From VXRD01 sp965232265 (GTDB lineage: Bacteria > Latescibacterota > UBA2968), in contig CBDDPH010000002.1 of assembly GCA_965232265.1 (NCBI GenBank), forward strand, positions 3,782,001-3,846,000: DNA of 64,000 nucleotides. Reading direction: 5' to 3'. The position numbers and the translations under genes are program-made. The notes under the pieces were generated by a model. It saw only the letters and a list, made by a program, of their open reading frames with translations, did not search any database and was not told the DNA's origin. Position 1 is the stretch's first letter. The number at the start of each line of letters is the position of its first letter. Shown here one piece after another: positions 1 through 7,224 of this stretch.

Positions 1-816
1 GAAATGGCACGCGATAACCTGCAATACCGCATTCCCAAAGGCAGGAATGACGAAATCGGCTTACTCATCGAATCCTTTAACCAGATGGCGCAAGACCTTG
101 TAGAAAACAGGCGCAAACGACTCGAAGCCGAGCAAATTGCAGCCTGGCGAGAAATTGCGCGGCGCCTGGCTCACGAAATAAAAAATCCGTTAACACCCAT
201 TCAACTTGCCGTACAGCAAATGCGCGATAAATATTCTGGTAATGATCCCGCGTATCAACAATTTGTAACCAACTGCACGGAAATCGTCACAGAAGAAGTC
301 GAAAATCTCAGATCGTTGGTTCAGGAATTTGCCAACTTTGCCCGTATGCCATCTCTCTCCCTGTCTCCCAGCGACCTCAATGAGTGTGTACATAATGTCG
401 TTCGCCTCTACCCAGATGCCCGCATTCACCTCGACCTGGAGGAAAAGCCGCCCGCGCTCGAACTCGACGCCGAGCAGATGCGTCGGGTGCTGATTAATCT
501 GATAGAAAATGGTCTTGACGCCTCTGGCAAAAACGGCCAACTCGAGATACGCACGCGCACGGCTGACGACACGGCTATACTGTCCGTAATTGACAGCGGA
601 CCGGGCGTGCCCTTGCAAGATCGTGCACGCATTTTCCAACCTTATGTTTCCACAAAAGAAAGCGGTATGGGCCTGGGCCTTGCCGTAGTACACAACATCA
701 TTGAAGATCACGGGGGGCACATCTCGGTCAAAGATGCCCCTGAAGGAGGCGCGCAATTCGACCTTCAACTCCCCATTCCCGACCGAGCCATAGCGCAACC
801 GGAGGAACAGCGATGA
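1..816 (+). CDS. NtrY-like sensor histidine kinase, C-terminal part (5' end outside window)
   Basis: The reading frame is open from base 1, so the N-terminal sensor and membrane segments lie outside the window. What remains is the end of a HAMP linker, a HisKA dimerisation helix with the phospho-accepting His at about fragment residue 58 (motif LAHEIKNPLTP), and a HATPase domain with N box (LIENGLDAS), a G box (DSGPGVP) and a second glycine box (GMGLGLAVV). The His region resembles NtrY more than NtrB or AtoS. Its stop overlaps the start of the downstream sigma-54 regulator by 4 bp (ATGA), so the two are translationally coupled and almost certainly a cognate pair. The signal sensed cannot be read here. 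Confidence 0.9.
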   Translation, partial: EMARDNLQYRIPKGRNDEIGLLIESFNQMAQDLVENRRKRLEAEQIAAWREIARRLAHEIKNPLTPIQLAVQQMRDKYSGNDPAYQQFVTNCTEIVTEEVENLRSLVQEFANFARMPSLSLSPSDLNECVHNVVRLYPDARIHLDLEEKPPALELDAEQMRRVLINLIENGLDASGKNGQLEIRTRTADDTAILSVIDSGPGVPLQDRARIFQPYVSTKESGMGLGLAVVHNIIEDHGGHISVKDAPEGGAQFDLQLPIPDRAIAQPEEQR

Positions 817-2174
817 ACCAAAATATTCTCATTATTGACGACGAAAGAAATATCCGTCGAACCTTAGACATGATCCTGACAGGTGAAGGCTATCAGGTCT
901 TCACCTGTGCCTCGGCACAAGCGGGTCTTGACATACTTAAAAAAGAACGCATTTACCTGGTCTTGCTCGACATTGTCATGCCAGAAGTCAACGGCCTCGA
1001 CCTGTTGCCCAAACTCCTCGAAGTGCGCCCCAATCTGGCGGTCATCATGATTTCTGGACACGGCAATGTGCAAAACGCCGTTCTCGCCATCAAACGCGGA
1101 GCTTATGATTTCCTGGAAAAGCCCCTCGATCGCGACAAAGTACTCCTGGCGATTTCTCGCGCCCTCCAAACGCGGGAACTCGCCGCGGAAAACCGCCACC
1201 TCAAGCAACAAATTGAAGGACGCTACGAAATGGTGGGCCAAAGTCCTGCTCTGGCAGACATTCGCAACCAAATCGCACGCGTTGCTCCCACCAATGGGCG
1301 CGTTCTCATCCTCGGCGAAAGCGGTACGGGCAAAGAACTCATCGCCCGCGCCGTTCACAAAATGAGTCACAGAGCGAAAAATCCCTTTGTCAAAGTGAAC
1401 TGCGCTGCCATTCCCGAAGAACTCATTGAAAGCGAATTGTTTGGAAGTGACCGAGGCGCATTTACCGGCGCAGTCAAAACGCGCGATGGCAAATTCCTCC
1501 AAGCCGATGGTGGCACGTTATTTCTCGATGAAATTGGCGACATGAGCCTGTCGGTACAGGCCAAGGTTTTGCGCGCGCTCGAGCAAGGTGAATTTGAACG
1601 GGTAGGCGGCGCCAAAACCTTTCGGGTAGATGTGCGCGTCATCGCTGCGACAAACAAAAACTTACACGCCGAAGTCGAGCAGGGCAAATTTCGAGAAGAC
1701 CTCTACTTTCGCCTGAATGTGGTCCCATTAACTGCGCCGCCCTTGCGGGAGCGCCGCGAAGACATCCCCGCGCTGGCCGAACACTTCCTCAACGCCTATG
1801 CCGAAGAAAATGGATTTTTGCCCAAAGCACTATCGGCAGAAGTCCAGAACTTGATCTTGCAATACGATTGGCCCGGCAACATCCGCGAACTGAAAAACCT
1901 GGTTGAACGACTCTCAATTATGGTTTTAGGAGACACCATCTACCCAGAAGATTTACCCGCCTTAGACGGTATGACCATTCCAAAACAGCCCGATTCTCTC
2001 CCGGATCTCGGCGCGGGCAAAACACTTCGTCAGGTGCGCGAGGCCGTTGAGCGACACTATATTGCCGAAGCACTGGCGCGACACGGCGGAAATGTCACCC
2101 GCGCATCCAACGCCCTGGGCATCGAACGCACCAACTTGCACAAAAAAATTAAACAATACGAACTCGAAAGATGA
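813..2174 (+). CDS. Sigma-54-dependent response regulator, NtrX/NtrC family
   Basis: Full-length 453-residue activator. The receiver domain covers about 1-120 with acidic pocket D9/D10 and phospho-acceptor D53 (LLDIVMP). The AAA+ domain covers about 138-370 with Walker A GESGTGKE at 168-175 and the sigma-54 contact loop GAFTGA at 215-220, both intact, so it should open sigma-54 promoters. A Fis-type helix-turn-helix occupies about the last 45 residues. It is coupled to the upstream kinase, which should phosphorylate D53. NtrX family members act in nitrogen or redox control, but the regulon here is unknown and AtoC/ZraR-type roles are not excluded. No hairpin with a plus-strand T-run follows the stop. 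Confidence 0.93.
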   Translation: MNQNILIIDDERNIRRTLDMILTGEGYQVFTCASAQAGLDILKKERIYLVLLDIVMPEVNGLDLLPKLLEVRPNLAVIMISGHGNVQNAVLAIKRGAYDFLEKPLDRDKVLLAISRALQTRELAAENRHLKQQIEGRYEMVGQSPALADIRNQIARVAPTNGRVLILGESGTGKELIARAVHKMSHRAKNPFVKVNCAAIPEELIESELFGSDRGAFTGAVKTRDGKFLQADGGTLFLDEIGDMSLSVQAKVLRALEQGEFERVGGAKTFRVDVRVIAATNKNLHAEVEQGKFREDLYFRLNVVPLTAPPLRERREDIPALAEHFLNAYAEENGFLPKALSAEVQNLILQYDWPGNIRELKNLVERLSIMVLGDTIYPEDLPALDGMTIPKQPDSLPDLGAGKTLRQVREAVERHYIAEALARHGGNVTRASNALGIERTNLHKKIKQYELER

Positions 2175-2190
2175 GAACGCATTTACGAAA

Positions 2191-2221
2191 AATAAAAAAG
2201 CGCGGAAGTAAATTCCGCGCT
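2191..2221 (-). terminator. Rho-independent terminator of metK
   Basis: A perfect 9-bp stem pairs 2199-2207 with 2213-2221 around a 5-nt loop. Read on the minus strand it is followed by a T-rich tract (complement of 2191-2198). It lies about 30 bp beyond the metK stop. On the plus strand the hairpin is followed by A residues, so it should not stop transcription of the response regulator gene. Confidence 0.8.
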
Positions 2222-2253
2222 AAAAAAAAATTGACAAGATGATATTGAAAATA

Positions 2254-3408
2254 TCACAGCCCAGCGGCTTTTTTTAATACCCGAGCTTTGCTCGTCTGTT
2301 CCCAGGTAAATTCTCCGCGCCCAAAATGACCATAAGCGGCTGTGGCGCGATACCCGGGCCTGGTCAACTCGAGTGCTGCAATAATGCCCGACGGCGTCAG
2401 ATCAAAGTGATCCTCAATCAAAGCGACGATCTTCGATTCTTCAATTTTGCCCGTACCAAACGCATCTACAGCGACCGAAACGGGTTTTGCCACCCCAATA
2501 GCGTAAGCCAGTTGTACCTCGCATCGAGATGCCAGGCCCGCTGCAACGACATTTTTGGCGACCCAGCGCGCCGCATAATGCCCACTGCGATCCACCTTAC
2601 TCGGATCCTTGCCGGAAAACGCGCCGCCGCCGTGACGCCCCATCCCACCGTACGTATCCACAATAATTTTTCGCCCGGTCAACCCGCAATCGCCGTGTGG
2701 CCCGCCCACCACAAATTTGCCGGTTGGGTTGACGTGGTAAATCGTATCGCCATCCAAAAGATGCGTGGGCACCACCTCGCGAATCACTTTTTCTTTCACA
2801 TCACGTACAATCTGCTCGTGCGATACGTCTTCATCGTGTTGCGTCGAAACCACCACTGTGTGTGCGCGAACCGGCTCGTCCCCGTCGTATTCCACCGTCA
2901 CCTGTGCTTTGCTATCCGGGCGCAAATACGAAATCCCTTTGTCTTTGCGAATTTGCGCGAGTTCCCCCATCAATTGGTGAGACAGGGTAATGGGCAACGG
3001 CATCAGTTCAGGTGTTTCTCGACACGCATATCCAAACATCATCCCCTGATCGCCCGCGCCTTGCTCGGCGTGCAACCCTTCCCCCGCTGTCACCCCCTGA
3101 GAAATATCGGGCGACTGCTGGTCTAAAGCCACCAACACAGCACAACTTCTGTAATCAAATCCGTAGCTCGAATCCGTATAGCCAATATCTTTAATCACGC
3201 CGCGCACCAGCGACTGAAAATCTACAACTGCCTTACTGGTCACTTCCCCCGCAACGACAACAAGCCCAGTTGTCACCAGCGTTTCGCAAGCCACCCTCGA
3301 TTTGGGGTCCTGCGCCAACATAGCATCGAGTACAGCATCCGAAATTTGATCCGCTACCTTATCTGGATGCCCTTCAGAAACCGATTCCGACGTAAACAAA
3401 CGGCTCAT
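2254..3408 (-). CDS. metK: S-adenosylmethionine synthetase
   Basis: Makes S-adenosylmethionine from methionine and ATP in the cytosol. The 384-residue length is normal for the family. The N-terminus carries the usual SESVSEGHPDK signature, the GAGDQG motif lies near residue 120 and the phosphate-binding loop GGGAFSGKDPSKVDRS near residue 260. The ATG is preceded by AGGAG at 3416-3420. Only 20 bp separate it from the upstream ptsI stop, so there is no room for a SAM riboswitch and it is probably the last gene of the kinase-HPr-enzyme I-metK transcript. A clear terminator follows. Confidence 0.97.
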   Translation of the reverse strand: MSRLFTSESVSEGHPDKVADQISDAVLDAMLAQDPKSRVACETLVTTGLVVVAGEVTSKAVVDFQSLVRGVIKDIGYTDSSYGFDYRSCAVLVALDQQSPDISQGVTAGEGLHAEQGAGDQGMMFGYACRETPELMPLPITLSHQLMGELAQIRKDKGISYLRPDSKAQVTVEYDGDEPVRAHTVVVSTQHDEDVSHEQIVRDVKEKVIREVVPTHLLDGDTIYHVNPTGKFVVGGPHGDCGLTGRKIIVDTYGGMGRHGGGAFSGKDPSKVDRSGHYAARWVAKNVVAAGLASRCEVQLAYAIGVAKPVSVAVDAFGTGKIEESKIVALIEDHFDLTPSGIIAALELTRPGYRATAAYGHFGRGEFTWEQTSKARVLKKAAGL

Positions 3409-3428
3409 AAACCCGCTCCTAAAAAAAA

Positions 3429-5207
3429 TCAGAACAACGACAATCTCATTTGAAGTTTGGTCTCACCACTTTCCCCGCCAACGAATGTCTCGTCATCGTA
3501 TAAAGTGGTGTTTACGCACGCCCGAATATCTGCGACCTCCTGCATATTGAGTACATCTTTGCCAAGTGCCTGAAGCTGCTTAAAGGCTGTATTGCGAATT
3601 GCGCGTTTGACCTCGGGCAATGCCGAAGGCGTCATCGACAGCTTATCAACCCCCATGCCCATCAGCAAGAGTCCAGAACGCGGATCGCCCGCCATTTCAC
3701 CGCAAACAGTCACCGGTATATTTTGTGCATGTGCTGCATCGACCACGCCCTTGATCAACCGCAAGACCGCGGGGTGAAACGGCTCGAACAAATACGCGAC
3801 GAGATCATTGCCGCGATCAACGGCAAGCGTGTACTGGATCAGGTCGTTGGTGCCAATACTGAAAAAATCGACTTCCCGCGCCAACTGATCGGCTATCAGC
3901 GCAGCAGAAGGGACTTCGATCATAACCCCAACAGGACACTGGGGATCAAAAGGCACGCCTTCTCGCGTCAGTTCTTCGCGCACATCATTGAGCACGGCAA
4001 GAGCCTCGCGCAATTCGTCAATCCCCGAAATCAGGGGCAACATCAACTTCACATTGCCAACAGCACTCGCTTTTAAGATCGCCCGAAGCTGTACTTTGAA
4101 AAGATCGCGGTGCCTCAGCGTCAGCCGGATGGAACGCAGCCCCAAAAAGGGATTCATTTCTGTCTGTGTATTGATCACATGCGACATTTTATCCCCCCCC
4201 AAATCCAGGGTGCGAATCACGAGGGGATGTGGCGCAATACGCCTGGCCATTTGCGAATAAGCGGCAACCTGCGAGGCCTCATCGGGCAAAATATCGCTGG
4301 ATAGATAGAGATATTCCGTGCGGTACAACCCGACGCCCTCAGCGCCGTAGTCCATCGCAGAATGCACCTCGCTGGGCAATTCCACATTGGCCTGTAAGGC
4401 GACTCGAACGCCATCCACAGTCTGGGCGGGCAAATCTCGGGAATCGACCAACCCGGCCTTTCGCTTTCTCAGTTTTTCAGCCTGATCCCGATACTGCGCG
4501 AGTGTTTTATCATCCGGGTTGAGAATCAAATGCCCGCGGCGGCCATCTACTATCGCGGTATCGCCGATCCGCGCATCAGATAGTGCGTTGGCAACGCTCA
4601 CAACAGCGGGAATCTCTAACCCGCGCGCCAGAATAATCGCGTGAGACGTGGGGCCGCCAACCTCTGTCACAAGCCCCAAAACCCGATCGGGTTGCAAGTG
4701 CGCCATATCATCGGGCATCAAATCGCGTGCAACGACAATCGCTTTGTCGGGCAATCGGTCTAACCCGGCTTTCTCCCAGTTCCCCAATTTGGCCAATACC
4801 CGCTTTGCAATACCCAATAAATCGGCTCCGCGCTCTCTCAAATAATCATCTTGAAACGCTTCAAATTGACGACGCAAATTCTGGAAAGTCGTCCAGAAAG
4901 CGTATTCAGCATTATATTTTTCTAAGTGTGGATATGTAAGTTCGAGAAGCATGGGGTCTTGCAACATGAGCAGATGCGCGTCAAATATCTGCGCGTGTTC
5001 TTTGCCCAGTATATCCTCGACATGCGCCCGCGTTGCCGCGAAATCCTCAGACACTGCTTTGATTGCCTCTTGCAACCTCGCTTTCTCTACGGGAATATCG
5101 CGAGGATCTATCCGGCGTTGATCCACGGGAAACTCTTCTGGATCGTACAAATACACCGGTGCAATTGCAATGCCCGGAGACGCCTGTATGCCTTTGAGAT
5201 ATTTCAT
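3429..5207 (-). CDS. ptsI: Phosphoenolpyruvate-protein phosphotransferase (PTS enzyme I)
   Basis: Transfers phosphate from PEP to HPr. At 592 residues it is slightly longer than the E. coli enzyme. The phosphorylated His is H189 in the GGPTSHA motif, the same number as in E. coli, and the C-terminal PEP-binding TIM barrel carries the CGEMAGD motif near residue 500. The gene starts 3 bp after the ptsH stop, a classical ptsHI arrangement. No sugar-specific EII gene occurs in the window, so a regulatory phosphorelay (for example with HPr kinase and a EIIA-like partner) is as likely as sugar uptake. Confidence 0.96.
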   Translation of the reverse strand: MKYLKGIQASPGIAIAPVYLYDPEEFPVDQRRIDPRDIPVEKARLQEAIKAVSEDFAATRAHVEDILGKEHAQIFDAHLLMLQDPMLLELTYPHLEKYNAEYAFWTTFQNLRRQFEAFQDDYLRERGADLLGIAKRVLAKLGNWEKAGLDRLPDKAIVVARDLMPDDMAHLQPDRVLGLVTEVGGPTSHAIILARGLEIPAVVSVANALSDARIGDTAIVDGRRGHLILNPDDKTLAQYRDQAEKLRKRKAGLVDSRDLPAQTVDGVRVALQANVELPSEVHSAMDYGAEGVGLYRTEYLYLSSDILPDEASQVAAYSQMARRIAPHPLVIRTLDLGGDKMSHVINTQTEMNPFLGLRSIRLTLRHRDLFKVQLRAILKASAVGNVKLMLPLISGIDELREALAVLNDVREELTREGVPFDPQCPVGVMIEVPSAALIADQLAREVDFFSIGTNDLIQYTLAVDRGNDLVAYLFEPFHPAVLRLIKGVVDAAHAQNIPVTVCGEMAGDPRSGLLLMGMGVDKLSMTPSALPEVKRAIRNTAFKQLQALGKDVLNMQEVADIRACVNTTLYDDETFVGGESGETKLQMRLSLF

Positions 5208-5210
5208 AGC

Positions 5211-5471
5211 TCAGTCAAATTTTGATTCAATCATTTCGACGATACGATCCAATGCGATGCAGGCATCTTCACCTTCGACCCGCACCGTGATTACAGACCC
5301 CACTTCCGCAGCCAACATCATCACACCCATAATACTCTTGCCATTGATTGCCAGACCATCTTTTTCCAGTGTAATTTCAGAAGTAAATTTAGCCGCCGCC
5401 TGTACCAGCAAAGCCGCAGGTCTCGCGTGAATGCCCAATTTATTTTTTACCGTAGCCCGTTGTTCCAGCAT
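5211..5471 (-). CDS. ptsH: Phosphocarrier protein HPr
   Basis: An 86-residue HPr when started at the ATG at 5471. With this start the catalytic histidine is H15 (GIHARPA) and the regulatory serine is S46 (GKSIMG), exactly the canonical numbering, which decides the start over a GTG four codons upstream. The presence of S46 in an HPr-kinase-type context suggests both His and Ser phosphorylation, though no hprK is visible. It lies directly upstream of ptsI. Confidence 0.96.
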   Translation of the reverse strand: MLEQRATVKNKLGIHARPAALLVQAAAKFTSEITLEKDGLAINGKSIMGVMMLAAEVGSVITVRVEGEDACIALDRIVEMIESKFD

Positions 5472-5506
5472 CGTGTATATCACCCATAATCAGAAATTTT
5501 TGAAAT

Positions 5507-6397
5507 TCAATCTTCAGCGATCAGTTGTAAGACCTGTTCTTCACCGTGAATATGGCCTGCACCACCTGCCCTGGTACATGTTAATGCCGCACTTCCGCTG
5601 GCAAATTGCACACTGCGCGTCAGCGTCCATCCCTGCAAATACCCGTAAATAAGACCGGCGCGAAAGGCATCCCCCGCTCCTGTTGTATCGCGCGCAGCAA
5701 CCTGATATGCGGGCTGTTCAAAACTATTGCCATTTTCCTGAAAAACCTGACAGCCCTGTTTTCCTCTGGTAATCACCACAGTTTCTATTCCGGCCTTCAA
5801 AAGCCCGACCGCCACATCCGAAGACAGGCCCATTCTATGTCGGCGCATAAAACCGTCAGAATTGATCACCACATCACAGAATTTTGCAAGCGGATGATCG
5901 GGAGCCAGTTCAATAGCAAACACAGTTATATCATGCTCTCGTGCAATTTGAGCTGCTCGGATTGCATTTTCACCCAAAAAGGGATCGACCGACAACAGGG
6001 TGACACCATCGAGATCCGCCTCAGTTAGTGGCCTGCTGCGCACATCGGGAAAATGACCACAAATCGTTCGCCCGCCATTGACATCAGACAGGATAACGGC
6101 ATGCCCGGTGCGAACACTCGGATCTATATCGAGCCTGCGGATATCCACATCGAATTGACGCATTGCACGCAAAAAAAGTGCGCCCCTGCGGTCGTCTCCT
6201 ATTGCACACCCCATCAACCACACGTCAACGCCCAACCCGCTCAGCGTCACCGCCGTATTGGTCGCTTCTCCACCGACAAATTCTTCATCGCGCAACGCGC
6301 GCGTGTGTCCATTGCGATCCGGAAACCAAGCCACTTGCACGATTTGATCGATACCCAGTACCCCGTAACACAACACTGCACCAGATGAAATAGACAT
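5507..6397 (-). CDS. PfkB-family carbohydrate kinase
   Basis: Ribokinase/PfkB-fold sugar kinase of about 296 residues. The N-terminal glycine pair region (VGGEATNTA) and the C-terminal signature DTTGAGDAFRAG, containing the catalytic Asp and the anion hole, are both intact. The substrate cannot be told; ribose, fructose, or nucleosides are possible. I start it at the ATG at 6397 because the longer in-frame version runs back into the terminator hairpin at 6413-6437. It sits 23-36 bp upstream of ptsH, suggesting a link between sugar phosphorylation and the HPr/EI relay. Confidence 0.87.
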   Translation of the reverse strand: MSISSGAVLCYGVLGIDQIVQVAWFPDRNGHTRALRDEEFVGGEATNTAVTLSGLGVDVWLMGCAIGDDRRGALFLRAMRQFDVDIRRLDIDPSVRTGHAVILSDVNGGRTICGHFPDVRSRPLTEADLDGVTLLSVDPFLGENAIRAAQIAREHDITVFAIELAPDHPLAKFCDVVINSDGFMRRHRMGLSSDVAVGLLKAGIETVVITRGKQGCQVFQENGNSFEQPAYQVAARDTTGAGDAFRAGLIYGYLQGWTLTRSVQFASGSAALTCTRAGGAGHIHGEEQVLQLIAED

Positions 6398-6412
6398 AAC
6401 AATACGCTCACA

Positions 6413-6437
6413 TAAAAAAACCGTCCGCAAAGACGGT
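6413..6437 (-). terminator. Rho-independent terminator after the GGGP-synthase-like gene
   Basis: Stem 6420-6425 pairs with 6432-6437 (ACCGTC/GACGGT), followed on the minus strand by a run of seven T (complement of 6414-6420). It separates the recX-alaS-GGGPS unit from the kinase-pts-metK unit. Confidence 0.82.
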
Positions 6438-6466
6438 AATGACATCTCCAATTGTGAAAAAAGGAC

Positions 6467-7216
6467 TCAGTCGAGACAGTGAATGGCAGAAGCAAACGCG
6501 CCAATCAGCGCGGCATCCCAGCCCGTTTCTTCAAAAATACTGCCAACCACCACAAAAGATGCACCCAACGCGACCCGTTTTGCCGCGGCTTCGGGCTCGC
6601 GAATGCCACCACCGACAATTATTGGGATCGACACATAGCCACAGACTGCCTGCACTATTTCTTTGGGTACCATCAATTCTGGCCCGCTACCGGCATCCAA
6701 ATACACACATTGCATACCCAAATACTCGGCGGCAAGCGCGTGCGCCATTGCAATCTCGGGTTTGTCGCGCGGCAAGGGGCGCGTATTGCTCACGTATTCA
6801 GCGGTGGTCAACTGCCCTGCATCCACGAGCGCGTAGCCAGTTGCAATGGCCTCTAAGCCGTGTGCTTTCAAAATGGGTGCGGCCTTGACGTGTTGCCCAA
6901 TCAGCAATTCGGGATTGCGTCCACTGATCAGCGACAAAAACATAATCGCATCGGCAGCCGCTGAGATCTGGTTGGTATCGCCGGGAAATATAATCACCGG
7001 AATATCTACGGCGCGTGCGACCTCGCGCACCATGCGATCAAAATTTGTGGAGAGCAAAAAACTGCCACCGATCAAAATGGCGTCTGCCCCCTGCGCTTCG
7101 CAAATAGACGCCGTGCGCCCCAGATCTTTTTTGTCGAGCCTATCGGGATCCAGATAGGGCAAAAACCCCGCCCCGCGGCGATTGCGAATAGCCACCAACT
7201 GTTCGAATATCGACAT
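6467..7216 (-). CDS. Geranylgeranylglyceryl/heptaprenylglyceryl phosphate synthase family protein
   Basis: A 249-residue TIM-barrel protein of the GGGPS/PcrB family, which joins a polyprenyl diphosphate to sn-glycerol-1-phosphate, the first committed step to archaeal-type ether lipids. Visible family marks are FLPYLDPD near the N-terminus, IIFPGDTNQIS near residue 77, YLDAGSG near 168, and the phosphate-binding VGGGIREPE and VVVGSIFE loops near the C-terminus. Length and motifs suit the group II enzymes found in many Bacteroidota and other FCB bacteria. It starts 9 bp after alaS and ends at a strong terminator. Prenyl chain length and physiological product are unknown. Confidence 0.85.
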   Translation of the reverse strand: MSIFEQLVAIRNRRGAGFLPYLDPDRLDKKDLGRTASICEAQGADAILIGGSFLLSTNFDRMVREVARAVDIPVIIFPGDTNQISAAADAIMFLSLISGRNPELLIGQHVKAAPILKAHGLEAIATGYALVDAGQLTTAEYVSNTRPLPRDKPEIAMAHALAAEYLGMQCVYLDAGSGPELMVPKEIVQAVCGYVSIPIIVGGGIREPEAAAKRVALGASFVVVGSIFEETGWDAALIGAFASAIHCLD

Positions 7217-7224
7217 TGAGGCAC

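Noticed and set aside
3409..3428. SAM riboswitch before metK
   Set aside because: The gap to ptsI is only 20 bp, too short for any riboswitch.
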